A DNA stretch of 64,000 nt from Terrirhizobium terrae (lineage in GTDB: Bacteria; Pseudomonadota; Alphaproteobacteria; Rhizobiales; Rhizobiaceae), in assembly GCF_030323265.1 (NCBI RefSeq), contig NZ_CP104992.1, positions 2,207,501 through 2,271,500 on the forward strand. The letters run 5' to 3'. The notes beneath the pieces are model-generated. The model worked only from the letters and a program-made list of their open reading frames with translations. It made no database searches and had not been told where the DNA came from. Both the position numbers and the translations under genes were made by a program. The stretch's first letter is position 1, and every line of letters starts with the position of its first letter. This document shows, one piece after another, positions 28,479 through 37,909 of this stretch.

Positions 28479-29051
28479 GTGTCTTCACCCATCCTCCCTA
28501 CCTTCTTCACCCGTCCCGCCACCACCGTCGCCCGTGACCTGATCGGCGTCGAGCTGGACTTCGACGGTTCCGCCGGCATCATCGTCGAAACCGAGGCCTA
28601 TGAACGGGATGATCCGGCGTCGCATAGTTTTCGCGGCGAGAGCCCGCGGACGCGCACCATGTTTGGCGCTCCGGGGCATGCCTATGTCTACCGGTCCTAC
28701 GGCATCCACTGGTGTCTGAATTTCGTCTGCCTTCCGGGGTCGGCGGTGCTGATCCGGGCGCTGCAGCCGGTCAGCGGGATTGCGGAGATGGAGGCACGGC
28801 GGGGGCGCAATGATCCGCTGCTGCTCTGCTCGGGGCCGGGCCGCCTCTGCCAGGCGCTCGGCGTCACCATTGCCCATGACGGGCTGTCGCTGTTTGAGCC
28901 GCCGTTCAAGCTCACGGCGCCGAAGGTGAGCCCGCTCGTCGTCATCGGGCCGAGGATCGGCATCACCCGGGCGGTCGAACACCCCTGGCGCTTCGGCCTT
29001 CAAGGATCGGCCTATCTCAGCAAGCGCTTTCCGCCGCAGCCGGCCGTGTGA
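28479..29051 (+). CDS. 3-methyladenine DNA glycosylase (MPG/AAG family)
   Basis: 190 aa. 'FFTRPATTVARDLIGVEL', 'IVETEAYERDDPASHSF' with the catalytic Glu, 'YVYRSYGIHWCLNFV' and 'VLIRALQP' are signatures of the AAG family, which excises alkylated purines and hypoxanthine. The GTG at 28479 is the start in this frame. An ATG at 28462 is one base out of frame, so the true N-terminus could be a few residues longer if a base is missing. Confidence 0.9.
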   Translation: MSSPILPTFFTRPATTVARDLIGVELDFDGSAGIIVETEAYERDDPASHSFRGESPRTRTMFGAPGHAYVYRSYGIHWCLNFVCLPGSAVLIRALQPVSGIAEMEARRGRNDPLLLCSGPGRLCQALGVTIAHDGLSLFEPPFKLTAPKVSPLVVIGPRIGITRAVEHPWRFGLQGSAYLSKRFPPQPAV

Positions 29052-29432
29052 GGCGGTATTTTCCTATCTGCGCATAACCTTGCGTAGCTCCAATATGGTG
29101 CAGTGCACGCACGGGTTGGCAGAGCGTTTATCTTTTACATGCCTTGTGTAGCAAAACGGCCCGGTTCTACTGCGCATTAACCTTCGCGCAAGGAATTAAC
29201 CATACATATTGGACATCACGGCGAAATGGGACGACCGCGGTCTACCACCAGGCATGAAGCCGCCAATGCCGTACCGGTCTCAATCCGGTATCCGCTCATG
29301 AAAAGTCAGGAAAACCTGCGTTGGCCGCGTTCGCATGGCACGGGATGATCGTCCTCCTGTGCCGGGCATGCATCGTTCATCTCCAGAGATCCTGACCGGC
29401 ATGGCTTCTTTCGCGCCGAGCTCTCGGTTTAT
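29052..29432 (+). promoter_or_regulatory. Leader/promoter of the chemotaxis operon with two TTAACC sites
   Basis: This 381-base gap has no convincing gene. TTAACCTT at 29177-29182 onward and TTAACCAT at 29196-29203 are 19 bases apart in the same orientation. TTAACCAT is the half-site recognised by CtrA in alphaproteobacteria, including Sinorhizobium. The transcription start is not defined by the sequence. Confidence 0.5.
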
Positions 29433-31075
29433 GTGGTTTTGGGGACGACGTTGGTGCAGGACACGCCAAGCGAACAGGTTCGACGTGGCCAGGCGGGCAG
29501 CCTTGGCGAGAGGCTGGCATTCGCCGGGCTCGACGGCGATCTGTGCAACCTTGTGCGCCGCTCCCGTCCGCATCTTGAAGACCACCTGAAGGCCGGCCTG
29601 CGCGATCTCTTCCACCGCCTCCAGTCCTTTCCCGAAGCAGCCCGTCACTTCGACAGCGAGCAGCAGGTCGAGCGCCTGAACGACCTCCAGGCGTCCCACT
29701 GGTCCGTCCTCACCGATGCCCGTTTCGATGCGCTCTATGCCGATCGCGTCAAGGTTCTCTCCGATACAGAGAGCCGCATGGGGCTCGATCCGCGCTGGCA
29801 CGTCGCCGGCCATGCGGTCATGCTCGAACATCTTATCGTCGGCGCCGTCAACGATCTGTCGCCGCGCTCCATCCTTCCCGGCTCGCGCAAAAAGAGCGTG
29901 AACTCCACGATCTCCTGAGCGCGCTCGTCCGCCTCGTCATGATCGATGTCGAGATCGCCGTCTCGCTGCGGTTCAACGAACAGCGCCAGAAGCACCAGCG
30001 TGCGCTGGCCGACCAGCGCACCGCCGATCAGGCCGAAGCCGTCGACACGTTTGCCGCCGTGATTGCCGCTCTCGCCGAGCGTGACCTGACCGTTGCCCTG
30101 CCAGCCGAGATGCCGGAAGCCTACCGCGAACTCGCAGGGTTGCTCGCCCGCGCGGTCGGCGGCATGCAGCAATCCGTCCAGGCGATCGATGCCGCAGGCA
30201 GGCAGGCCGTCGGGCTGACCGACGCGATTGCCCGCAACGCATCGACATTCGCGACCGCTTCGGAAGACCAGGCGCAGCGGGCCCGCACCGCAACTGAGGA
30301 CCTCCGTCAGCTTTCCGAGATCGTGAAGGAAACCGTCGCCGGAACCTCCGCCGCCGAAAAGGCCGCTGCCGCGACCCGTCGCTCGGTTGAGGAAAGCGGC
30401 GAAGTCGTCGGCCGCGCCATCAGCGCCATGACCGACATCGAGACCTCGGCCGAGAAGATCGGCGAGATCATCGGCGTCATCGACGAGATCGCCTTCCAGA
30501 CAAATCTCCTGGCGCTCAATGCCGGCATCGAGGCGGCCCGCGCCGGCGACAGCGGTCGCGGCTTTGCTGTCGTCGCGCAGGAAGTCCGCGCGCTTGCCCA
30601 GCGTTCCGCCGATGCCGCCCGCGAAATCAAGACGCTGGTCACCGGCACCAAGTCGCAGGTCGGCGCAGGCGTCGACATGGTCCACCGCACGCAGACCGCG
30701 ATCGGCGGCATCGTCCGCCAGGTGACCGAAATCAACGACGCCATTTCGGGTGTTGCGCAGCGTACGGTCGAGCAGTCCGAAGGCCTGACCCGCATCACCT
30801 CCGATATCGACAGCCTGAGCCAGGACATGGGTACCAATGCAAGCTTCGCCCGCAATGCCGGCGAGGGCGCGGATGAATTGCACTCGGTCATCCTCGAACT
30901 CGGCCGCACCGTTCGCGAATTCCGCATCGCCCGCCAGAGCAGGGTCGTCGAAGGTTACGAGGATCGCCGCCCGGCCCCTGCCTATGCCCAGGCCGACAAT
31001 GCGTCCGGGGTAACCTACCAGGCATTTTCCGAGCCGCAGGCTCAACCCGTTTACAAACTGCAAGGAAGAAACTGA
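29433..31075 (+). CDS. Globin-coupled methyl-accepting chemotaxis protein, apparent frameshift
   Basis: First gene of the che operon. The N-terminal part holds a protoglobin-like sensor ('[20 protein letters not shown]', '[19 protein letters not shown]'). At the A-run 29889-29893 the frame breaks; one added A joins '[20 protein letters not shown]' to '[17 protein letters not shown]'. The C-terminal signalling domain contains the hairpin tip '[25 protein letters not shown]'. Restored length is about 547 aa. There are no membrane helices, so it should be a cytoplasmic receptor like IcpA of Sinorhizobium. The start is uncertain: ATG 29433 lacks a good RBS. It overlaps cheS. Confidence 0.85.
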
Positions 31076-31368
31076 TGGCAGCAAAGAAAGCCGCATCGGG
31101 AACGGTGGCGCTCGCGCCCGTCCTCGACCTCAATGAAGCGTCTGCCTTGCACGGCAAGCTTATGACGATGCGCGGCAGCGACATTGTGATCGATGCCTCC
31201 GCCGTCGAGCGGGTCGGCGTCCAGTGCGCCCAGGTCCTCGTCGCCGGCGCTGCCGCCTGGCAGGCGGACAAGAAGTCTTTCCTGATCGAGAAGGCCTCCG
31301 ACGCTTTCGAAAAGACGATGCAGTTGATCGGCATCGACCCCGACAAGATGGTTGCTAAGGAGATCTAG
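31075..31368 (+). CDS. cheS: CheS, CheA accessory protein
   Basis: 97 aa in the position of S. meliloti cheS, between the receptor and cheY1. The sequence is STAS-like ('IVIDASAVERVGVQCAQVLVAGAAAW'). In S. meliloti CheS binds CheA and speeds drainage of phosphate from the sink CheY1. It starts on the last base of the receptor stop (TGATG) with AAGGAAG upstream. Confidence 0.85.
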   Translation: MAAKKAASGTVALAPVLDLNEASALHGKLMTMRGSDIVIDASAVERVGVQCAQVLVAGAAAWQADKKSFLIEKASDAFEKTMQLIGIDPDKMVAKEI

Positions 31369-31370
31369 CA

Positions 31371-31735
31371 ATGAAGAAAAAGTGCTGACCGTGGATGATT
31401 CACGGACGATCCGGAACATGCTTCTGGTGACCCTCAACAATGCCGGTTTCGAGACGATCCAGGCCGAAGACGGCGTCGAAGGCCTCGAAGTCCTCGAAGG
31501 CTGTGATCCGGACGTCATCGTCACCGACATCAACATGCCCCGCCTCGACGGCTTCGGCTTCATCGAAGGCGTTCGTCGCAACGACAAGTACCGTGCGATC
31601 CCGATCCTCGTCCTGACGACGGAAAGCGATGCCGAAAAGAAGAACCGCGCGCGCCAGGCCGGTGCGACGGGTTGGATCGTCAAGCCTTTCGATCCTGCCA
31701 AACTGATCGATGCGATCGAGCGTGTAACCGCCTGA
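31371..31735 (+). CDS. cheY1: Chemotaxis response regulator CheY1, apparent frameshift near the start
   Basis: Single receiver domain with 'LTVDDSRTIRNMLL', phospho-Asp in 'DVIVTDINMPRLDGFGF' and the switch Lys in 'IVKPFDP'. The natural start ATG at 31371 (two bases after cheS) reads MKKK and then hits a stop because the A-run 31376-31380 region lacks one base. One added A gives 'MKKKVLTVDDS' and 366 bases (121 aa). In two-CheY rhizobial systems this copy acts as the phosphate sink. Confidence 0.9.
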
Positions 31736-31751
31736 ACCGGGAATCCCTCCT

Positions 31752-33978
31752 ATGGATATGAACGAAATCAAAGAGATCTTCTTTCAGGAATGCGAAGAAC
31801 AGCTCGCCGAACTGGAGTCTGGTCTTCTCAAGCTGAATGATGGGGACCGCGATCCCGAAACGGTCAATGCCGTCTTCCGTGCCGTTCATTCCATCAAGGG
31901 GGAGCGGGCGCCTTCGGTCTGGACGACCTGGTCGCCTTCGCACACGTCTTCGAAACGACGCTCGACTGCGTTCGCTCCAACAAGCTGGAGCCGAACCAGG
32001 ACGTCCTGAAGGTCATGCTAAAGTCCGCCGACGTCCTGGCCGACCTCGTCACCTGCTCGCGTGATGGCGGCAGCGTCGAGGACAGCCGCACCAAGACGCT
32101 GGTCAAGGAACTGGAAGCGCTGGCGAACGGCGAAATGCCGTCGGGCGCGGCCGACGCGCCGAAGCCTGCCGCCAAGGCTACCCCTACAGCCGCAGCGCCT
32201 GCGCCGACCGACGACAGCGGCTTCCAGCCGATCCCCTTCACCTTCGACGACTTTGGCGGCGACGAGGAAGCGGTTCTCGGCAACATTTTCGACATCTCCT
32301 TCAAGCCGACCCGCGAACTTTACTCCAAGGGCAATGAAGCAGCCCTCCTGCTGCGCGATCTCTCCCGCCTCGGCGAGATGAGCATTGCCTGCGACACGGA
32401 CACGCTGCCCGCGCTCGAAAGCATGGATCCGGAAGCCTCCTATTTCGGCTGGAAGATCTCGCTGAAGACCGCAAAGTCGGAAGACGAAGTCCGCGCAGTC
32501 TTCGAATTCGCCGAATGGGATTGCGAACTGGACGTCAAGCCAGCTGAAGCGTCGGAAGACGAAGAACTGCCGATGGTCCCGGTTCCGTTCGATCTCTCGG
32601 CTCTCGACGCCGCCGAGCCCGTTGCCTCCCCGCACCGGCCGCCGTCGCCGCTGCCGAGACTGCAGCGAACGTGACGAAGGCTGTCGCCGCTGCCGTCGAG
32701 AAGAAGGAAACGGCAGCCGCCGCTGCAGCCGCAGCCGCGCAGAACAATGCCGCTGCCGCCGCAAACTCCGCCGGCCAGACGATCCGCGTCGATCTCGATC
32801 GCGTCGACCGCCTGATCAACCTTGTCGGCGAGCTCGTCATCAACCAGGCGATGCTCTCCCAGAGCGTCATCGAAAACGACAATAACGGCGTGTCCTCGAT
32901 CAACATGGGTCTCGAAGAGCTGCAGCAGCTCACCCGCGAGATCCAGGATTCGGTCATGGCCATCCGCGCACAGCCGGTAAAGCCGGTCTTCCAGCGCATG
33001 TCGCGTATCGTCCGCGAAGTGGCCGACATGGTCGGCAAGCAGATCCGCCTCGTCACCGAGGGTGAAAACACCGAAGTCGACAAGACGGTCATCGACAAGA
33101 TCGCCGAGCCGCTTACCCACATGATCCGCAATGCCGTCGACCACGGCATCGAGAGCCCGGAAAAGCGCGAAGCTGCCGGCAAGGATCCGGAAGGCACGAT
33201 CAAGCTTTCCGCAAAGCATCGTTCGGGCCGTATTCTCATCGAACTGCAGGACGACGGCGGTGGTATCAACCGCGAGCGCGTCAAGCAGAAGGCGATCGAC
33301 AACGATCTGATCGCGCCGGACGCCAACCTGACGGACGAAGAAATCGACAACCTGATCTTCGCGCCGGGCTTCTCCACCGCCGACCAGATCTCCGACATTT
33401 CCGGCCGCGGCGTCGGCATGGACGTGGTCAAGCGCTCGATCCAGGCACTCGGCGGCCGTATCTCGATCTCGTCGAAGCCGGGCCAGGGTTCCGTCTTCAC
33501 GATGAGCCTGCCGCTGACGCTCGCCGTTCTCGACGGCATGGTCGTCACCGTTGCCGGCCAGACGCTGGTCGTGCCGTTGACGGCAATCGTCGAGACCCTG
33601 CAGCCGGAAGCCTCGGCGATCCACTCCTTCGGCGCGACGCAGCGGTTGATCTCCATCCGCAACTCGTTCTGCCCGCTGGTGGATGTCGGCCGTATCCTGA
33701 ACTTCCGCTCGACCCAGGCAAACCCGGTCGAAGGCGTCGCCCTTCTGGTCGAATCCGAAGGTGGCGGTCAGCGCGCACTGATGGTCGATGCCATCCAGGG
33801 CCAGCGCCAGGTCGTCATCAAGTCGCTCGAAGCCAACTACACCCACGTCCCGGGCATCGCTGCCGCAACCATCCTTGGTGATGGACGCGTCGCACTCATC
33901 CTGGACGTCGATGCAGTCGTCGCAGCGTCGCGCGGCCAGTCCCTGAAGCCTGAAATGTCTCTCGCCGCCACGGGTTGA
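31752..33978 (+). CDS. cheA: Chemotaxis histidine kinase CheA, two apparent frameshifts
   Basis: P1 carries the phospho-His in 'AVHSIKG', where the frame breaks at the GGGGG run 31898-31902. The continuation 'VAFAHVFETTLDCVRSNKLEP' is recoverable in the next frame. A second break near 32628-32637 ('PVASP') separates the P2 linker from P3. P3 ('VDLDRVDRLINLVGELVINQ'), P4 ('MIRNAVDHGIES', 'DDGGGI', 'GRGVGMDVVK') and the CheW-like P5 follow. Two added bases give 2229 bases (742 aa), close to rhizobial CheA. The Ala-rich linker at 32650-32780 is normal for this group. Confidence 0.93.
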
Positions 33979-33983
33979 TAAGT

Positions 33984-34461
33984 ATGTCGTATGCCGTGAA
34001 GTCGCTTGTGCAGGAAGCCGGGAACTGATTGCCTTCCGTATCGGAGAGCAGGAGTTCTGCGTCAACATCATGTCCGTCCGCGAGATCCGCGGATGGACAC
34101 AGGCCACGCCGATGCCGCACGCACCGGCCTATGTCCTGGGTGTCATCAACCTGCGCGGTGCCGTCCTGCCGATCGTCGACCTCTCGGCCCGGCTCGGCAT
34201 GAAGGACGCCGAACCGAGCGCCCGCCACGTCATCATCGTCGCCCAGGTGAAGAACCGGGTCGTCGGCCTCCTGGTCGAGGCCGTCTCCGACATCCTCACG
34301 ATCACCGAGGAAAACATCCAGCCGGTACCGGAAATCTCCTCCGATCTGGAAAAGCAATACGCAAGGGCATCCTGGCGATCGACAAGCGGATGATCTGCAT
34401 GATCGAGCTTGACGCGCTGTTCCCCGAAAAGGTTCTTGATAAGGAAAGTGAAGCCGCATGA
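33984..34461 (+). CDS. cheW: Chemotaxis coupling protein CheW, two apparent frameshifts
   Basis: Start ATG 33984, 'MSYAVKSLVQEAG'. The frame breaks at the GGG run 34020-34022 and joins 'ELIAFRIGEQEFCVNIMSVREI'. The core contains 'VINLRGAVLPIVDLSARLGM'. A second break at about 34363-34366 joins 'LEKQYA' to 'ILAIDKRMICMIELDALFPE'. Two added bases give 480 bases (159 aa). CheW links receptors to CheA. Its stop overlaps the cheR start (ATGATGA region). Confidence 0.9.
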
Positions 34462-35365
34462 TGCCCCTGGGCGCGATCGATAGCCGGCAGTCGCCGGACG
34501 AGGTTCTGGCAAGCGGTGAATATCCGCTGACCCGCCGCGACCTGTCCGAAATCGCTGCGATGATCTATGCGGATGCCGGTATCTATCTCAACGATTCCAA
34601 GGCGTCGCTGGTCTATTCGCGGCTGTCGAAGCACATCCGCAACCTGGGCCTGCGGGGCTTCCGCGAATATTGCACGCTGGTCGCTTCGCCGGAGGGCGCG
34701 CCGGTGCGCCGTGAGATGCTGTCGCATCTGACGACGAACTTCACCCGCTTCTTCCGCGAGAACCATCATTTCGAGCATCTGCGCGACGAGGTCCTGCCGG
34801 GCCTGATCAACCGCGCCAAGAGCGGCGGTCGGGTGCGCATCTGGTCGGCTGCCTGTTCCGACGGGCAGGAACCCTATTCGATCGCCCTGACGGTGCTGGC
34901 GATGTTCCCGAATGCGGCGGACTACGATTTTCGCATCCTTGCGACCGATATCGATCCCAAGATCCTCGATACCGCCCGGATGGGCGCCTATGACGAGGGC
35001 GCGCTGGAAAGCGTGTCTCCGGCCATGCGCAAGCAGTGGTTCCGCGAGGTGGACGTTAACGGCCGCCGCAAGTTCCAGGTCGATGATCGGGTGAAGAAGC
35101 TGATCACCTTCAACGAACTGAACCTGATGGCGCAATGGCCGTTCAAGGGCAATTTCGACGTCATCTTCTGCCGCAACGTGGTGATCTATTTCGACGAGCC
35201 GACCCAGGTGAAGATCTGGTCGCGCTTCGCGTCGCTGCTGCCGGAAGCAGGCCATCTCTATATCGGCCATTCCGAGCGCGTTTCCGGCGATGCGAAGAAC
35301 CTCTTCGATAATATCGGTATCACCACCTACCGGTATATGGGCAAGCATGGAGGAGGAAGCCATGA
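34458..35365 (+). CDS. cheR: Chemotaxis methyltransferase CheR, probable frameshift in the last codons
   Basis: SAM-dependent glutamate methyltransferase for receptors. The N-terminal helical domain is followed by '[15 protein letters not shown]', '[16 protein letters not shown]' (SAM site), '[19 protein letters not shown]' and '[13 protein letters not shown]'. As written the frame runs past the cheB start to 35476. One base missing in the GGAGGAGGAA stretch (35349-35358) would end it at 35365, overlapping the cheB ATG (ATGA) with 302 aa, the size of rhizobial CheR. Confidence 0.92.
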
Positions 35366-36411
35366 GCGCGCCAGCACGGGTTCTCGTCGTCGACGATTCA
35401 CCGACAATGCGCGGCCTGATCACCGCCGTCCTGAATTCCGACCCGGACGTCAGCGTCATCGGCCAGGCTGGTGATGCGATGGAAGCGCGTGCGGCGATCA
35501 AGCAGCTTAATCCCGATGTCGTGACGCTCGACATCGAAATGCCCGACATGAACGGGCTGGAATTCCTCGACAAGATCATGCGCCTGCGGCCGATGCCGGT
35601 CATCATGGTCTCCACCATGACCCACCACGGCGCTAACGCGACGCTCGCGGCACTCGAGATCGGTGCCTTCGACTGCGTTGGCAAGCCGGTGCCCGGCGAT
35701 GCCCGCCCGTTCATGGATCTGGCGGAAAAGGTCAAGGCCGCAGCCCGCTCCGGCCGCAAATGGTTACCGTCTGCCGCTCCTGCGGCCGTGACGCCGGCAA
35801 TGACGGCCAAGGATTATCGTGTCGGACGCAAGGTCGTGGCGATAGGCTCGTCGACCGGAGGCGTCGAGGCGCTGATCGCAGTGTTGCAAAAATTCCCGCA
35901 GAACTGCCCGCCGACGGTAATCACTCAACATATGCCGTCCACGTTTACCAAAAGTTTTGCTGAACGGCTTAATCGTATCTGCGCTCCTGTGGTGCAGGAG
36001 GCGACGGATGGCGCGCGTCTGGAGATCGGCAAGGTCTATCTCGCGCCCGGCGGCGACCGGCACCTGCAGATAGCAAACCCGTCAGCACCATGCTGCCGGC
36101 TGATTGAGAAGGATCCAGTCAACGGCCATCGGCCATCTGTGGATGTCCTCTTCGATTCAGTCGCGGAATTGGCCGGCCGCAATGCGGTTGGCGTCATTCT
36201 GACCGGCATGGGGCGCGACGGAGCATCCGGACTGCTGAAGATGCGCAATGCTGGCGCACGCACAATCGGACAGAATGAAAAGACCTGTGTGGTCTATGGC
36301 ATGCCGAGGGTCGCCCATGAATTGGGTGCCGTCGAGCACCAACTGCCATTGGGCTCCATTGGAGAAGAAGTTTTGAAATTAACTGCCGCCCGAAAAGAAG
36401 GTACCGAATAA
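35362..36411 (+). CDS. cheB: Chemotaxis methylesterase/response regulator CheB
   Basis: 349 aa. Receiver domain with '[14 protein letters not shown]' and '[16 protein letters not shown]', a linker, then the methylesterase with catalytic Ser in '[10 protein letters not shown]', His in '[12 protein letters not shown]' and Asp in '[11 protein letters not shown]'. It removes receptor methyl groups and deamidates Gln when phosphorylated by CheA. The ATG at 35362 has AGGAGGAAG upstream. The next gene, cheY2, follows with no gap. Confidence 0.95.
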   Translation: MSAPARVLVVDDSPTMRGLITAVLNSDPDVSVIGQAGDAMEARAAIKQLNPDVVTLDIEMPDMNGLEFLDKIMRLRPMPVIMVSTMTHHGANATLAALEIGAFDCVGKPVPGDARPFMDLAEKVKAAARSGRKWLPSAAPAAVTPAMTAKDYRVGRKVVAIGSSTGGVEALIAVLQKFPQNCPPTVITQHMPSTFTKSFAERLNRICAPVVQEATDGARLEIGKVYLAPGGDRHLQIANPSAPCCRLIEKDPVNGHRPSVDVLFDSVAELAGRNAVGVILTGMGRDGASGLLKMRNAGARTIGQNEKTCVVYGMPRVAHELGAVEHQLPLGSIGEEVLKLTAARKEGTE

Positions 36412-36801
36412 ATGTCTCTCGCTGAAAAAATCAAAGTTCTGATCGTCGACGATCAGGTCACCAGCCGCCTGCTGCTCAGCGATGCCCTGACACAGCTCGG
36501 CTTCAAGCAGATCACTGCTGCCGGCGACGGTGTGCAGGGCATGAAGATCATGTCCGAGCAGCCGCATCACCTGGTCATCTCCGACTTCAACATGCCCAAC
36601 ATGGATGGCATCGGTTTCCTGCAGGCCGTTCGCGCCAACCCGAACACCAAGAAGGCTGCCTTCATCATCCTGACGGCCCAGGGCGACCGAGCCCTGGTTC
36701 AGAAGGCTGCTTCGCTCGGCGCCAACAACGTGCTCGCCAAGCCGTTCACCATCGAGAAGATGAAAGCCGCCATCGAAGCGGTATTCGGAGCCCTCAAATG
36801 A
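36412..36801 (+). CDS. cheY2: Chemotaxis response regulator CheY2
   Basis: 129 aa receiver: '[14 protein letters not shown]', phospho-Asp in '[16 protein letters not shown]', conserved Thr in 'IILTAQ' and Lys in 'VLAKPF'. In rhizobia the CheY2 position encodes the output regulator that slows the unidirectional motor. It overlaps cheD by four bases. Confidence 0.93.
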   Translation: MSLAEKIKVLIVDDQVTSRLLLSDALTQLGFKQITAAGDGVQGMKIMSEQPHHLVISDFNMPNMDGIGFLQAVRANPNTKKAAFIILTAQGDRALVQKAASLGANNVLAKPFTIEKMKAAIEAVFGALK

Positions 36802-37358
36802 TAGAAGCCGCTGCTGCCAAGCGCGTCCATATTATTCAAGGAGAGTACAAAGTCGTCGACGACCCGGATGTCGTCCTGTCGACGATCCTTGGGTCGTGCG
36901 TGGCTGCGTGTCTTCGCGATCCTGTCGCCGGTGTCGGCGGCATGAACCACTTTCTGCTTCCTGGCTCGGGCGGGGCCATGGGCTCTGGAGGGGACGCCAC
37001 CCGTTACGGCGTCCACCTCATGGAGCTTCTCATCAACGGCCTTCTGAAGAAGGGCGCGCGTCGTGACCGACTGGAGGCGAAGATCTTCGGTGGGGCAAAG
37101 ACGATCGCGAGCTTCTCCAACGTGGGCGAGCAGAACGCTGCCTTCGCCATGGAGTTCCTGCGTGATGAAGGCATCCAGGTCGTAGGCTCCTCCACGGGCG
37201 GCGATCACGGCAGAAAGCTTGAATACTGGCCGGTAAGCGGCCGTGCCAGGCAGTACCCGCTGACGGGAGCCGAAACCCAGAGGACGGTCGCACTGGAACA
37301 GCGTCCGGTTCGCACACCGCCAAAGCCGGCCGTCGACAACTCCATCGAATTCTTCTGA
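36798..37358 (+). CDS. cheD: Receptor glutamine deamidase CheD
   Basis: 186 aa. The catalytic pair is C34 in '[12 protein letters not shown]' and H51 in 'GGMNHFLLP'. It deamidates receptor Gln residues and interacts with other Che proteins in several bacteria. The protein ends in 'NSIEFF', an acidic-aromatic tail that resembles the end of the neighbouring CheT. Confidence 0.93.
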   Translation: MIEAAAAKRVHIIQGEYKVVDDPDVVLSTILGSCVAACLRDPVAGVGGMNHFLLPGSGGAMGSGGDATRYGVHLMELLINGLLKKGARRDRLEAKIFGGAKTIASFSNVGEQNAAFAMEFLRDEGIQVVGSSTGGDHGRKLEYWPVSGRARQYPLTGAETQRTVALEQRPVRTPPKPAVDNSIEFF

Positions 37359-37385
37359 TTTTCATCATACGTACCAGGGACTGCC

Positions 37386-37775
37386 ATGACCGACATAATC
37401 GCGCCGCCAATCGCAGCCCCCGAAGAAGCCTTACCCGACGTGCTGATGCGTCTGGTCTCCGAACTGCATGACGTCGCCTATCTGATCGAGCGCATCGAGC
37501 CCGAAATCCTCGAAGTGGGAGGGGCGGAGCTCTTGAAATCCCCCGACACTATCAAGATCCTCCAGGGTATCGATCTTGCCGTCCAGAAGACCCGGGGGCT
37601 TGCGGAATTCATCGATACGATCACAGGCACCATACCGGAAAACTGGAAGGTGGACGTCTCCACCGCGCTCAGCCTGGTGAAGCTTGCCGACATGCAGCGC
37701 GCCCTTTCTAGCGGTGTGCGTCATGGCCATTCCCAGCCGCTCAGCAAGGCCGCCGGCGACTTCGACTTCTTCTGA
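37386..37775 (+). CDS. cheT: CheT, CheZ-like chemotaxis protein
   Basis: 129 aa, all-helical by appearance, in the S. meliloti cheT position after cheD. A DxxxQ motif (D63-L-A-V-Q67) lies in the central helix 'ILQGIDLAVQKTRGL', the same pattern as the catalytic Asp/Gln of CheZ-type CheY phosphatases. As I recall, S. meliloti CheT has been linked to signal termination and CheR binding. The C-terminus is 'GDFDFF'. It is the last gene before fliF. Confidence 0.8.
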   Translation: MTDIIAPPIAAPEEALPDVLMRLVSELHDVAYLIERIEPEILEVGGAELLKSPDTIKILQGIDLAVQKTRGLAEFIDTITGTIPENWKVDVSTALSLVKLADMQRALSSGVRHGHSQPLSKAAGDFDFF

Positions 37776-37909
37776 TCCATCTCTTCCGGTCTGAACAAAG
37801 GCCGGGCTCTGTCTCCATACCGCATTGCCGAAACGTTCGCACAAGCTTCGCCTCTTAGGGTGCGCTTGGGCGAAAGCTCTATAACCGTGTTCGGCGATGT
37901 GGAAACAGA

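Noticed and set aside
32440-34107. 555-aa minus-strand frame opposite cheA
   Set aside because: Shadow of the cheA codon pattern with no recognisable domain.
31371-34461. Programmed frameshifting in cheY1, cheA and cheW
   Set aside because: Several unrelated genes, all in ordinary homopolymers, with no slippery heptamer plus pseudoknot arrangement seen; sequence error explains them better.
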